Positions 51,173 through 60,121 of a DNA stretch of 64,000 bases are shown in pieces. Below the pieces are notes generated by a model that worked only from the letters and a program-made list of their open reading frames with translations, was not told the origin of the DNA and searched no databases. The DNA comes from Neorhizobium vignae (GTDB taxonomy: Bacteria; Pseudomonadota; Alphaproteobacteria; Rhizobiales; Rhizobiaceae), in assembly GCF_000732195.1 (NCBI RefSeq), contig NZ_JNNU01000007.1, forward strand, positions 186,001 through 250,000. The letters are read 5' to 3'. The first letter of the stretch is position 1; every line of letters begins with the position of its first letter. The translations under genes were made by a program, and so were the position numbers.

Positions 51173-52459
51173 ATGAGCGACAACCGCTTTAAGGATCATC
51201 TCGGCCGCCCGATCATCGCGATCACCGGCATGGGCGTCATCACCTCGCTTGGCCAGGGCCTTGCCGACAACTGGGCGGCTCTGACCTCGGGCACGTCCGG
51301 CATCCACAAGGTGACCCGCTTTCCGACCGAAGGCCTGTCCACCCGGATCAGCGGCACGGTCGATTTCATCGCCGTTCCGGCCGAAAACTCCGTCGAACGC
51401 TCCTTTGCCTTCGCCCGCGAAACCACGACCGAGGCGCTCGCCCAGTCGGGCCTTTCCGGCGATTTCGACGGGCCGCTCTTTCTTGCTGCACCGCCGGTCG
51501 AGCCGGAATGGAGCGACCGTTTCGCGCTCGCCGATCGCGCTCCGCCGTCAAAGGCCGAGGGCGATGCCTATGACCGCTTCCTCGCCGCCATGCGCGAGCG
51601 TCCCGATCCGGTCTTCCTCGAAGCCGTGCAGTTCGGCTCGATCTCCGAACGCCTTGCCGACAAGTTCGGCACCCGCGGACTGCCCGTGACCCTCTCGACG
51701 GCCTGCGCCTCCGGCGTCACGGCCATCCAGCTTGGCGTCGAAGCGATCCGCCAGGGCCGTACCGACCGTTCGCTGGTGGTTGCGACCGATGGATCGGTCA
51801 GCGCCGAGGCGCTGATCCGCTTCTCGCTCCTTTCCGCACTCTCCACCCAGAACGACCCGCCGGAAAAGGCCTCCAAGCCGTTCAGCAAGGATCGCGACGG
51901 GTTCGTCATCGCCGAAGGCGCCGCGACGCTGGTGCTCGAATCGCTCGAATCGGCCATCGCCCGCGGTGCGAAGGTGCTCGGCATCATGAAGGGCTGCGGC
52001 GAAAAGGCCGACCATTTCCACCGCACCCGTTCCTCACCGGACGGTGGCCCTGCGATTGCTACGATCCGGGCTGCGCTTGCGGATGCCGGCATGGACGAAA
52101 GCGGCATCGGCTATATCAACGCGCACGGCACCTCGACGCCTGAAAACGACAAGATGGAATATGGCGCGATGCTGGCCGTCTTCGGCGATCGGTTGAAGGA
52201 AATCCCGGTTTCCTCCAACAAGTCGATGATCGGCCATACGCTCACCGCCGCAGGTGCCGTCGAAGCCGTGTTCTCGATCCAAACGATGCTGACCGGTACG
52301 CTGCCGCCGACCATCAACTACACCAATCCCGATCCGACGATCGTGCTCGATGTGGTGCCGAACAAGAAGCGGGATGGACAGCCGAAGGCGGTGCTTTCCA
52401 ACTCATTCGGCTTCGGCGGACAGAACGCCAGCCTTGTCATGACGCTGGAACCAGCTTAG
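51173..52459 (+). CDS. fabF1XL: Beta-ketoacyl-ACP synthase FabF1XL
   Basis: The 428-residue condensing enzyme has the catalytic Cys178 in LSTACASG, the first His in NAHGTSTPEND and the second in SMIGHTLTAAG. It extends AcpXL-bound chains toward C28. I chose ATG 51173 over ATG 51170 because AAGGAG is 5 bases before the former but only 2 before the latter. It follows fabF2XL by 10 bases and likely forms a heterodimer with it. Confidence 0.95.
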   Translation: MSDNRFKDHLGRPIIAITGMGVITSLGQGLADNWAALTSGTSGIHKVTRFPTEGLSTRISGTVDFIAVPAENSVERSFAFARETTTEALAQSGLSGDFDGPLFLAAPPVEPEWSDRFALADRAPPSKAEGDAYDRFLAAMRERPDPVFLEAVQFGSISERLADKFGTRGLPVTLSTACASGVTAIQLGVEAIRQGRTDRSLVVATDGSVSAEALIRFSLLSALSTQNDPPEKASKPFSKDRDGFVIAEGAATLVLESLESAIARGAKVLGIMKGCGEKADHFHRTRSSPDGGPAIATIRAALADAGMDESGIGYINAHGTSTPENDKMEYGAMLAVFGDRLKEIPVSSNKSMIGHTLTAAGAVEAVFSIQTMLTGTLPPTINYTNPDPTIVLDVVPNKKRDGQPKAVLSNSFGFGGQNASLVMTLEPA

Positions 52460-52518
52460 AGACCGTCGCCAATCACGTTTGACGAATTGGGACGCCTCCG
52501 GGCGAAGGAAGACCTAAT

Positions 52519-53547
52519 ATGCGCGCTTTGCAACTGATCGATGACCGGAAGCTCGAAGCGGTGGACATTCCCGAGCCGGAAGCACCCGGTCCGGGCGAAG
52601 TGACGCTGCGGGTCAAGGCTGTCGCGCTCAACCATATCGACGTCTGGGGCTGGCGCGGCATGGCATTCGCCAAGCGCAAGATGCCGCTGACGATCGGTGC
52701 TGAAGCTTCGGGCGTCGTCGAGGCGATTGGACCTGGCGTCTCGAGCGTCCTGCCGGGTCAGCTCGTGTCGATCTACGGCGCGCGCACCTGCGGTCTCTGC
52801 AAACCCTGCCGCGAGAAGCGCGACAATCTCTGCGAACACGTGTCCGGCGTGCACGGCTTCCACCTTGACGGTTTCGCGCAGGAAAAGGCCAACCTGCCGG
52901 CCCGCCTGCTGGTGCCGGCACCTCCGGGCGTCGATGCCGTTGCCGCAGCACTGGCGCCGGTCACCTTCGGGACCGTCGAGCACATGTTGTTCGACAATGC
53001 CAAGCTGCAACCGGGCGAAACCATTCTGGTCCATGCCGGCGGCTCGGGCATCGGCACGGCGGCGATCCAGCTCGCCAAGAAGATCGGTTGTACGGTGATC
53101 ACCACGGTCGGATCGGACGACAAGATCGAACGGGCCAAGGCGCTCGGCGCCGATCACGTCATCAACTACCGCACCGACCGCTTCGAGGGCGTCGTGCGCA
53201 AGCTCACCAAGAAGAAGGGCGTCGACGTCGTCTTCGAACATGTCGGCAAGGATACCTGGGCCGGCTCGATGCTGTGCATGAAGCGCGGCGGCCGCCTCGT
53301 TACCTGCGGCTCCACGTCAGGCGTTTCGACCGACATGAACCTGATGATGCTCTTCCAGCAGCAGCTGAAGCTGTTCGGCTCGTTCGGCTGCCGCATGGAG
53401 AACATGGCGAATGCCATGCAGAAGATGGCCCAGGGCATCGTTCATCCCGTGATCGACACGGAAGTCACCTTCGCCGAGATCGACAAGGCGTTGGAGCGGA
53501 TGGAAACCCGCCAGGTGTTTGGCAAGATCGTCCTCCGGATGGACTGA
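52519..53547 (+). CDS. adhXL: Zinc-type alcohol dehydrogenase/enoyl reductase AdhXL
   Basis: The 342-residue MDR-family protein has the structural-zinc Cys group in CGLCKPCREKRDNLC and the NADPH motif AGGSGIGTAAIQLA near residue 174. In rhizobial lipid A clusters this gene is called adhXL and is thought to serve a reductive step of long-chain acyl synthesis. It sits 59 bases after fabF1XL and 10 before lpxXL. Confidence 0.92.
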   Translation: MRALQLIDDRKLEAVDIPEPEAPGPGEVTLRVKAVALNHIDVWGWRGMAFAKRKMPLTIGAEASGVVEAIGPGVSSVLPGQLVSIYGARTCGLCKPCREKRDNLCEHVSGVHGFHLDGFAQEKANLPARLLVPAPPGVDAVAAALAPVTFGTVEHMLFDNAKLQPGETILVHAGGSGIGTAAIQLAKKIGCTVITTVGSDDKIERAKALGADHVINYRTDRFEGVVRKLTKKKGVDVVFEHVGKDTWAGSMLCMKRGGRLVTCGSTSGVSTDMNLMMLFQQQLKLFGSFGCRMENMANAMQKMAQGIVHPVIDTEVTFAEIDKALERMETRQVFGKIVLRMD

Positions 53548-53557
53548 GGCGTCTCCC

Positions 53558-54487
53558 GTGAAGATGTTCATCACCCGGATCGCCCTGGCGCTCCTCCACT
53601 TCCAGCAATGGGTGGTGGCGCAGAGCGCGTTCGGGCTCCTCAACTTCCTGAAGATTTTTCCGGCGGATCCGGGCATTCGGTTCGCCGACCGTATGGCGCG
53701 GCGCATCGGGCCGAAGCTCGGCCGCCACAAGCTGATGCTCGTCAACCTGCGCAACGCCTATCCGGAAAAGACCGACGAGGAGCTTGAGGAGATCGCCATA
53801 GCGAGCTGGGGCCACATGGGCCGGCTCGCCGCCGAATACGTCTTCCTCGACCGGTTGTTCGATTTCGATCCCGAACAGGAGAAGCCGGGCAGGGTGGAGG
53901 TCTCCGGCGTTCCGATCTTCGCCGACCTGCGCGACAATCCGCGGCCGTTCATCGTTTTTACGGCCCATACGGGCAATTTCGAACTGCTGCCGGTCGCCGG
54001 CAATGCATTCGGCCTCGAAGTGACGGTTCTCTTCCGGCCGCCGAACAATCCTTATATCGCCGACAAGGTCTTCGCCTTCCGCAGCGCCCGCATGGGCCAG
54101 CTCGTGCCTTCGCATGCCGGCTCTTCCTTTGCTCTGGCGCGCAAACTCGAAACCGGCGGCGGTGTCGGCGTTCTGGTGGATCAGAAATTCCGCAAGGGCC
54201 TCAAGACCAGCTTCTTCGGCCAGCCCGTCCAGACGAGCCCATTGCTTGCAAAGCTGGTTCGGCAGTTCGACGCCGAAGTGTATCCGGCTCGCTGCATCCG
54301 GCTGCCGGGCAACCGCTTCCGGCTCGAGATCGAACCGAAGATAGAATTGCCGCGGGACGCCAACGGCAAACTCGATCTCCAGGCAACCGGCCAGCTGCTC
54401 AACGACAAGGTGGAAAGCTGGGTTCGCGAATATCCGGAACAGTGGCTCTGGTACCACGACCGGTGGCATATCAAGCGCTATCTGTAA
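53558..54487 (+). CDS. lpxXL: Lipid A long-chain acyltransferase LpxXL
   Basis: The 309-residue protein has an N-terminal hydrophobic segment and the LpxL/HtrB catalytic motif HTGNFE (His-x4-Glu) near residue 136. LpxXL moves 27-hydroxyoctacosanoate from AcpXL to lipid A at the inner membrane. The start is probably GTG 53558 with a TGAGG site 8 bases before; ATG 53564 is two codons on. It is the last gene of the block. Confidence 0.95.
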   Translation: MKMFITRIALALLHFQQWVVAQSAFGLLNFLKIFPADPGIRFADRMARRIGPKLGRHKLMLVNLRNAYPEKTDEELEEIAIASWGHMGRLAAEYVFLDRLFDFDPEQEKPGRVEVSGVPIFADLRDNPRPFIVFTAHTGNFELLPVAGNAFGLEVTVLFRPPNNPYIADKVFAFRSARMGQLVPSHAGSSFALARKLETGGGVGVLVDQKFRKGLKTSFFGQPVQTSPLLAKLVRQFDAEVYPARCIRLPGNRFRLEIEPKIELPRDANGKLDLQATGQLLNDKVESWVREYPEQWLWYHDRWHIKRYL

Positions 54488-54652
54488 GCAGATTTTGAGA
54501 TTTTTCGGACCGCGTTACTGCAATTTCTACTTTATGTGACCAGCTAGAAATCAGGTCTGCTTTTGAGGGATAAATTAATCTGAATCGCGTTGAATATTGG
54601 TCGATCTTGGGGAAGGATCGGCGATAGTCTCCGGCACGAGGGAGAGGGCATC

Positions 54653-55366
54653 TTGGAAGCGTTGATCGATCTGTTCTGGTCAAAATACGCCGATCTGCGG
54701 CGGGCCGTCGAACGCAACGATGATGATGCAACCGCCTCGCTCGATCGTGAACTCGATCCGCTTCTGCTCGCTGTCTTTTCGAGCCAGAGCAAGGATCCGG
54801 CCAGCATCCAGGCACAATTCCGCTTCGCACTCGATCTCCTGAACGAAGAAGCCGACGACCGCGGCTGCGTCCGTCGCAACGGACATTTGCTGCAGATGCT
54901 CGTGGAACGCTACGTCGTTCCGGAGACCGGTCTGTCGGCCAATCGCCGTCCGGAACCGGAATCGCCCGATTATGGTGTGATCGCCGATGCAACGGCAGAC
55001 GGTTTTCTTGACGACGCCCTGCTCAACCGGATTTCCGACCGCATCGTGGTGATCGCGCCGGGCTATAGGATATTCTACTCCAACGAGACCAATGCACGCC
55101 GTCTCGATCTGGCGCGCGATGCTCTGATCGGCCGGCATTTCGCGGAATTCGTCGGCCTTCATCGTTTCAAGAACGATTTCAAGCCAAACCTCGATCGCTG
55201 CTTTGCCGGTGAGAGCATATCATTGACCTACGCCGATCAGATCGACGGCCAGACGGTCGTCGTCCGCTGCCGCATGTCGCCCTGCGTTTCGGGATCTTCG
55301 CAGCTGATCGGCGCGCTTCTGGTGATGCAGGAAACTGCCGACCGACGCCGGCGTCCCGCGGCCTGA
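54653..55366 (+). CDS. PAS-domain protein of unknown function
   Basis: The 237-residue protein has a helical N-terminal half and a PAS-like sensor in the C-terminal half (ISDRIVVIAPGYRIFYSNET, then HFAEFVGLHRFK). No kinase, cyclase or DNA-binding output is present. The start is uncertain: TTG 54653 has a GGGAGAGGG site 8 bases before it, while a TTG at 54590 would add 21 residues. It could report on envelope state given the LPS genes upstream, but this is only context. Confidence 0.75.
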   Translation: MEALIDLFWSKYADLRRAVERNDDDATASLDRELDPLLLAVFSSQSKDPASIQAQFRFALDLLNEEADDRGCVRRNGHLLQMLVERYVVPETGLSANRRPEPESPDYGVIADATADGFLDDALLNRISDRIVVIAPGYRIFYSNETNARRLDLARDALIGRHFAEFVGLHRFKNDFKPNLDRCFAGESISLTYADQIDGQTVVVRCRMSPCVSGSSQLIGALLVMQETADRRRRPAA

Positions 55367-55370
55367 GACT

Positions 55371-55727
55371 CTACCTGTCGGACCAGACGGCCAGTTCGTA
55401 ACCTTGCCGATCGGCGAAGTGGAACCGCCGGCCACCGGGGAACGAGAAGATCGGCTTGACGATCCTGCCGCCGGCTTTCTCGACCCGCCCGAGAGCGTCT
55501 TCCAGATCATCAGCGAAGAGAATGACGAGCGGGCCGCCTTTGGCTGCTACATCGGTCGATTTCGCAAAACCGCCCGTCAGCCTTCCGTCCTGGAATTCGC
55601 AATAGTCCGGTCCGTAGTTCGTGAAGGTCCAGCCGAAGGCCGAGCCATAGAACGCCTTGGCGCCTTCGATGTCCTCCACGTTGAACTCGACATAGTCGAT
55701 CTTGCGATCCGCACCCCTGGTTCCCAT
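55371..55727 (-). CDS. VOC-family (glyoxalase/bleomycin-resistance fold) protein
   Basis: The 118-residue protein has the VOC pattern: IDYVEFNVEDIEGAKAFYGS at the start, FTNYGPDYCEF, and a C-terminal half ending FADRQGYELAVWS. Metal-site residues are only partly recognisable. VOC proteins include glyoxalases, dioxygenases and binding proteins; no activity can be assigned. It lies 9 bases after the SRPBCC gene on the same strand. Confidence 0.88.
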   Translation of the reverse strand: MGTRGADRKIDYVEFNVEDIEGAKAFYGSAFGWTFTNYGPDYCEFQDGRLTGGFAKSTDVAAKGGPLVILFADDLEDALGRVEKAGGRIVKPIFSFPGGRRFHFADRQGYELAVWSDR

Positions 55728-55736
55728 CAGACCCGC

Positions 55737-56147
55737 CTATTGCTTTTCTTCCAGCAGGGTTTTCAGTGCCCTGAGATCCTTGCGCACATGAGCCGCATCC
55801 ACTTCAAGGGCCGCGTCGTCAAGGTCGGGGCGCTGGAAAAGCGTGAACATGATTTCCGCACCGTCGCCGTTCGGCACGACGCGTAATGGATTCTCGACGA
55901 CAAGTCCGTTTTCCATCGTCACCGTGTGGTCGAGAATGCCGAACGGGTTGTCTTCCGCGAATCGCACGCGCACCAGGCCGATCGGTCCGCCGTCGCCGAT
56001 CCAGTCGTCGCCGTCTTGGGTCAGCCCGGCGGCGAGGCCGGATGCCCAGAGCGGCATGTTTTCCGGGCGGCTTGCGAAGGCGTAGACTTGCCGCCAAGGC
56101 CTCTCGATGCCGATATGGATGATGCGGGCGGGCAGGGTGGTCATCAT
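55737..56147 (-). CDS. SRPBCC-domain (START/Bet v1-like) protein
   Basis: The 136-residue protein has the SRPBCC layout with an N-terminal IHIGIERPWRQVYAFASRPENMPLW (residue change into the helix-grip fold) and a C-terminal helix (DDAALEVDAAHVRKDLRALKT). Such proteins bind hydrophobic ligands. It pairs with the VOC gene downstream, a frequent association. The AraC-family regulator gene lies 64 bases upstream on the same strand. Confidence 0.75.
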   Translation of the reverse strand: MMTTLPARIIHIGIERPWRQVYAFASRPENMPLWASGLAAGLTQDGDDWIGDGGPIGLVRVRFAEDNPFGILDHTVTMENGLVVENPLRVVPNGDGAEIMFTLFQRPDLDDAALEVDAAHVRKDLRALKTLLEEKQ

Positions 56148-56211
56148 AGCCTCCTCGATTTTCCTTCAGTCTATCCGAAGAGAAACGGCGGTTCTTGAAC
56201 GAAACGGACAA

Positions 56212-56982
56212 TCAGCCGCAAAACTGTCCGCGAATCTCCCTTGGCGTCAAAGTCGTCAATTCCTTCACGTCGCGCGTCATATGCGCCTGATCGGCATAAC
56301 CGGCTTCAAGCGCGACGATCGCAAGGTCTCCGGGCTGGCGCACCAAGCGCAGAAGGCGCTGCAGGCGAAGGATCCGCTCGAGCGTCTTCGGCCCATAACC
56401 GAAATGATCGCGGCTGCGCCGGCGCAGCGTGCGTTCGCCGAAGGTTTTTCGCACGGACAGTTCTGGAGATGCGCCGACGCCGAGCGCCTCGAAGAGCGCC
56501 CCCATGTCCCCCTGCGGCTCCACGGCCGCCAAGGCCTCGTTTTCGGCCCACATCCGGAAAAGAGCTTGCGTCGCTGCTGAGCAGGTCTCTTCGGTAAGCC
56601 GCTCCTCGATCGTCCGGACATCATTCCGCAACTCCCGGAGCGGCACGGCCCGCCCGACCAGCTCGCTCAGCGGGACATCGAGCCAGCGCAGGGCGGCACC
56701 CGGCCTGAAACGCAGACCAAGAACGGTTTCTCCGGCGGGGAGGGCCGGGAAAGCAGCGGTGCGGTCGGGGCCGATCACCATCAGCCGGCCGCCGGCCCAG
56801 ATCAGGTCGGAGCAACCGTCCGGCACGACCGCGATCTGCCCTTCGAACTCATGAGGCAGCCGATGTGACCAGAGACGACAAAACAGCTTCGACAGCGGCC
56901 CGATGGCCGACCGCTCCCGGTAAGCACCGGCGCGCATGGCCAGAAGGGGCTTGGCCACCCTCGTGTCTGCGATGTCTTTCAT
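56212..56982 (-). CDS. AraC-family transcriptional regulator
   Basis: The 256-residue protein has an N-terminal ligand-type domain (DUF6597-like, PDGCSDLIWAGGRLMVIGPD) and a C-terminal AraC helix-turn-helix (LERILRLQRLLRLVRQPGD then ALEAGYADQAHMTRDVKEL). Its place upstream of the SRPBCC and VOC genes on the same strand suggests it controls or is co-transcribed with them. An inverted repeat lies 28 bases before its start. Confidence 0.9.
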   Translation of the reverse strand: MKDIADTRVAKPLLAMRAGAYRERSAIGPLSKLFCRLWSHRLPHEFEGQIAVVPDGCSDLIWAGGRLMVIGPDRTAAFPALPAGETVLGLRFRPGAALRWLDVPLSELVGRAVPLRELRNDVRTIEERLTEETCSAATQALFRMWAENEALAAVEPQGDMGALFEALGVGASPELSVRKTFGERTLRRRSRDHFGYGPKTLERILRLQRLLRLVRQPGDLAIVALEAGYADQAHMTRDVKELTTLTPREIRGQFCG

Positions 56983-57009
56983 GTCCTCGTTTTGGCATCA
57001 GAAGAGGGC

Positions 57010-57028
57010 GTTCACAAGGCGTGTGAAC
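57010..57028. promoter_or_regulatory. Inverted repeat upstream of the AraC-family gene
   Basis: GTTCACA (57010-57016) and TGTGAAC (57022-57028) form perfect 7-base arms with 5-base spacing, in the gap between the divergent AraC gene and gnd. It is a candidate operator for either gene. Confidence 0.4.
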
Positions 57029-57167
57029 GAGCGAAATCGAGGCGCTCTGGTCGCGGCAGGAAAGGGTCACGTGTCATGGAAATTTAATCGTTTAGCGTCG
57101 CCATCGCCTTGCCGTTTCCCTATATGAATGCGACAACACCCTCGAATCTCAATATGGAGGCACATCC

Positions 57168-58601
57168 GTGGAACAGGCAGAAATCGGCCTTATCGGGCTC
57201 GGCGTCATGGGCTCTAACCTCTCCCTCAACATAGCCGAAAAAGGCAACAAGATCGCCGTCTTCAACCGGTCTCCGGAAGCGACCCGCAAGTTCTACGCCG
57301 AGGCCGGCGAACTGCAGGGCCAGCTTGTCCCCTGCGAGACGCTTGAGGAATTCGTTGCCTCCATCCGCCCGCCGCGGCCGATCATCATCATGATCAAGGC
57401 CGGCGATCCCGTCGACCAGCAGATGGAGCTTCTGAAGCCCTACCTTTCGGCCGGCGACATCATGATCGATGCCGGCAATGCGAATTTCCGCGACACGATG
57501 CGCCGCTTCGACAATCTGAAGGACAGCGGCCTGACCTTCATCGGCATGGGCGTCTCCGGCGGTGAAGAAGGTGCGCGCCACGGCCCGTCGATCATGGTCG
57601 GCGGTACCGAGGAAAGCTGGAAGCGCGTCGAGAAGGTGCTGACCTCGATCTCGGCGAAATTCAACGACGAGCCCTGCGTCGCCTGGCTCGGCGAAAACGG
57701 CGCCGGTCATTTCGTCAAGACCATCCATAACGGCATCGAATATGCCGACATGCAGATGATCGCCGAAATCTACGGCATCCTGCGCGACGGCCTCGGCATG
57801 AGCGCGACTGAAATCGGCGGCGTATTCGGCAAGTGGAACCAGGGCCGCCTGAACTCCTATCTGATCGAGATCAGCCAGACGGTCCTGACTGCCACCGATC
57901 CGATTTCCGGCAAGCCGATGGTCGATGTCATCGTCGATGCCGCCGGCCAGAAGGGCACCGGCAAGTGGTCGGTCATCGAAGCCCAGAACATGGGCGTTGC
58001 TGCGACCGCCATCGAGGCTGCCGTCGCCGGCCGTGTCCTCTCGTCCCAGAGAACCGAACGCCTGGCTGCCGAAAAGATCTTCGGCCTTCCGAAGGTCGCG
58101 GAAGCGCCGAAGGACAGAGCTGCGTTCATCGCCGACCTCGAAAGCGCACTGCTCGCCGCCAAGATCGCCGCCTATGCGCAGGGCTTTGCCGTCATGTCGG
58201 CAGCGTCCGCCGAATATAACTGGAACCTGCCGATGCCGACCATCGCCAAGATCTGGCGCGCCGGCTGCATCATCCGCTCGGCCTTCCTCGACGAGATCAC
58301 CTCGGCCTTCACCAAGGATCCGCATGTGCCGAACCTGATCGTCACGCCGGCCTTCGCGCAGATGGTCAAGGATACCGACGCCCCGCTGCGTCGCGTCGTA
58401 TCCTACGCTGCTCTCTCCGGCCTGCCGGTTCCGGCGCTTTCCTCGGCGCTCTCCTATTTCGACGCCTATCGTCGCGGTCGCGGCACTGCGAACCTCATCC
58501 AGGCGCAGCGCGACTTCTTCGGCGCCCATGGCTTCGACCGCCTCGACGGCGTCGACAAGCATCACGGCCCGTGGGGCAGCGGCCTCAGCGAATTTGCTTG
58601 A
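57168..58601 (+). CDS. gnd: 6-phosphogluconate dehydrogenase (NADP-dependent, decarboxylating)
   Basis: The 477-residue protein starts at GTG with a TGGAGG site. It has the cofactor motif GLGVMGSNLSLNIAEKG, the substrate segment GVSGGEEGARHGPSIMVGG and KTIHNGIEYADMQMI with the catalytic Lys. It converts 6-phosphogluconate to ribulose 5-phosphate and CO2 in the pentose phosphate pathway. Length fits the long form. A strong terminator follows. Confidence 0.97.
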   Translation: MEQAEIGLIGLGVMGSNLSLNIAEKGNKIAVFNRSPEATRKFYAEAGELQGQLVPCETLEEFVASIRPPRPIIIMIKAGDPVDQQMELLKPYLSAGDIMIDAGNANFRDTMRRFDNLKDSGLTFIGMGVSGGEEGARHGPSIMVGGTEESWKRVEKVLTSISAKFNDEPCVAWLGENGAGHFVKTIHNGIEYADMQMIAEIYGILRDGLGMSATEIGGVFGKWNQGRLNSYLIEISQTVLTATDPISGKPMVDVIVDAAGQKGTGKWSVIEAQNMGVAATAIEAAVAGRVLSSQRTERLAAEKIFGLPKVAEAPKDRAAFIADLESALLAAKIAAYAQGFAVMSAASAEYNWNLPMPTIAKIWRAGCIIRSAFLDEITSAFTKDPHVPNLIVTPAFAQMVKDTDAPLRRVVSYAALSGLPVPALSSALSYFDAYRRGRGTANLIQAQRDFFGAHGFDRLDGVDKHHGPWGSGLSEFA

Positions 58602-58620
58602 TCATTGATCCACGCAACGC

Positions 58621-58649
58621 AAAACGCCCGCCAATCCGGCGGGCGTTTT
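58621..58649. terminator. Bidirectional terminator between gnd and the LacI gene
   Basis: A perfect 12-bp stem (58621-58632 with 58638-58649) has A-runs on one side and T-runs on the other, so it can serve both convergent genes. Confidence 0.92.
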
Positions 58650-58653
58650 CGTT

Positions 58654-59706
58654 TCAGTCCTTTGGCGCCATCTTCGACCAGACGGGCTTTGCGACACTCT
58701 GCAGCAGCTCGGGCCCAACGCCGTCGATGCGCGCCATCAGGGCCTTGGCGAGCTCGCGCCCGGCCTGGCGGATATCCTCGCTGACCGTATAGATCTCCGG
58801 GCGGATCCAGTTGAGGAAGTCGGCCGACTGTTTCGATACCATGTCGACGTCGTGGCCCAGTTTCCTGCCCGCGGCCTCGAGGCCGGCCACCAGGGCGATC
58901 GTCGCCGATCCGCTGATCGAGATGATGCCATCCGGCGGTTCGGTCGCGCGCATCATCCGTTCCGCATAGGCGCGGATCTCTTCTAGCGGCGTCTCGCTGG
59001 TCACCCGGCCCATTGGCACTTCGGTGGCACCGAAATCGGCAAGACCGCGTTCGAAGCCGATGCGGCTGTGGACGTAGAACGAGAAGCGGCTTCCCGGCGA
59101 CAGGAACGCGATCCTCCGGCGGCCTTTTTCGACCAGTTTCTGAACGGCCTTGTAGGCATAGGCCTCGTTGTCATAGTCGTGATAGGGATGGACTATCCCC
59201 ATGTCGGTGCGGCCGTGGGTGACGAAGGGCAGGTTCCGCTCCGTCATCAGCCGTACCCGCGCGTCGTCGGGCTCGATCCGCGAGATGATCACCCCGTCCG
59301 CCGAGCCGGTGTCGAGAATGTAGCGCACCGGCACCATCGGGTCCTTCTGGAAGGAATGCGGCGTCACCACGAGGTGATATTGCGTGCCACCCAGCACTTC
59401 CGAAATGCCGTGCACCATCTGGCTGGTGAAGCCCATCAGCTCTTCGTCGATGCTGAGCACCAGTGCGATGACATTGGTCTTGCCGGTTCTGAGGCGCACG
59501 CCGGCGCGGTTCGGCTGATAACCGAGCTGGTTGGCGACAAGGCGAACGCGTTCCTTGGTGTCGGCGCCGATATCCGGCGCGTCCTTCAGCGCCCGCGAGA
59601 CGGTGGTGATGCCGAGACCCGTCATATAGGCGATCGTTTTCAAGGTAGGACGTTCACGGACCGCCGTCTGCGTTCCTCCCGTCCTTGGTCTTCCGCTGTC
59701 ATCCAT
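58654..59706 (-). CDS. LacI-family transcriptional regulator of the sugar ABC operon
   Basis: The 350-residue protein has the LacI helix-turn-helix ([20 protein letters not shown], about 22-41), the hinge ([18 protein letters not shown]) and a periplasmic-binding-type sugar domain. It is divergent from a CUT1 sugar ABC transporter, which it probably represses until the sugar or its derivative is bound. Two candidate operators lie in the gap. Confidence 0.93.
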   Translation of the reverse strand: MDDSGRPRTGGTQTAVRERPTLKTIAYMTGLGITTVSRALKDAPDIGADTKERVRLVANQLGYQPNRAGVRLRTGKTNVIALVLSIDEELMGFTSQMVHGISEVLGGTQYHLVVTPHSFQKDPMVPVRYILDTGSADGVIISRIEPDDARVRLMTERNLPFVTHGRTDMGIVHPYHDYDNEAYAYKAVQKLVEKGRRRIAFLSPGSRFSFYVHSRIGFERGLADFGATEVPMGRVTSETPLEEIRAYAERMMRATEPPDGIISISGSATIALVAGLEAAGRKLGHDVDMVSKQSADFLNWIRPEIYTVSEDIRQAGRELAKALMARIDGVGPELLQSVAKPVWSKMAPKD

Positions 59707-59808
59707 GATTTGCCGTCGCTGCCCCGAGTCAGGTGGCCACTATAAAGGGCCGAAGCTTGCCCGGAAACGTCGCGACACCTCCTTGTCCTCCGATGCGAAA
59801 TTAATAAC

Positions 59809-59820
59809 TGAAACGATACA
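59809..59820. promoter_or_regulatory. Candidate LacI-family operator 1
   Basis: TGAAACGATACA agrees with the TGAAACGTTTCA consensus type at 10 of 12 positions. It lies about 100 bases upstream of the LacI start. Confidence 0.4.
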
Positions 59821-60093
59821 GGTAAAATGTCGAGAGGAATTTTGCCGATTGGAAAACTGCCATTCCTCTGAGTTGTACAACGCAGATGCGAAATGAAGTT
59901 TTGCGAATGCGAAAATCAGACTTCCTGATATTGACCAAAAATGGCTCAAATATTGGCCTACGGACTTTGTTTCGGGCAAATGAACGCACCGGAAAATTCT
60001 CCGAAACTCCTCTCCTGATTGCATTTTCTCTGTTGGCGAAATTTTTCGGACAAAACCGGTTGCGTCATATCAGCGATTGCCCTACGTTTTTAC

Positions 60094-60105
60094 GGCAACG
60101 TTTCA
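60094..60105. promoter_or_regulatory. Candidate LacI-family operator 2
   Basis: GGCAACGTTTCA agrees with the same consensus type at 10 of 12 positions. It lies 16 bases before the binding-protein start, beside its ribosome site. Confidence 0.4.
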
Positions 60106-60121
60106 GTGAGGGAGGAGACTC

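Larger units (their letters stand above)
59707..60121. other. Regulatory gap between the LacI gene and the sugar ABC operon
   Basis: These 415 bases hold no convincing gene and are more AT-rich than the flanks. Two near-matches to the LacI-type operator TGAAACGTTTCA occur at 59809-59820 and 60094-60105. A palindrome, GTTGTACAAC, lies near 59873-59882. Confidence 0.6.
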
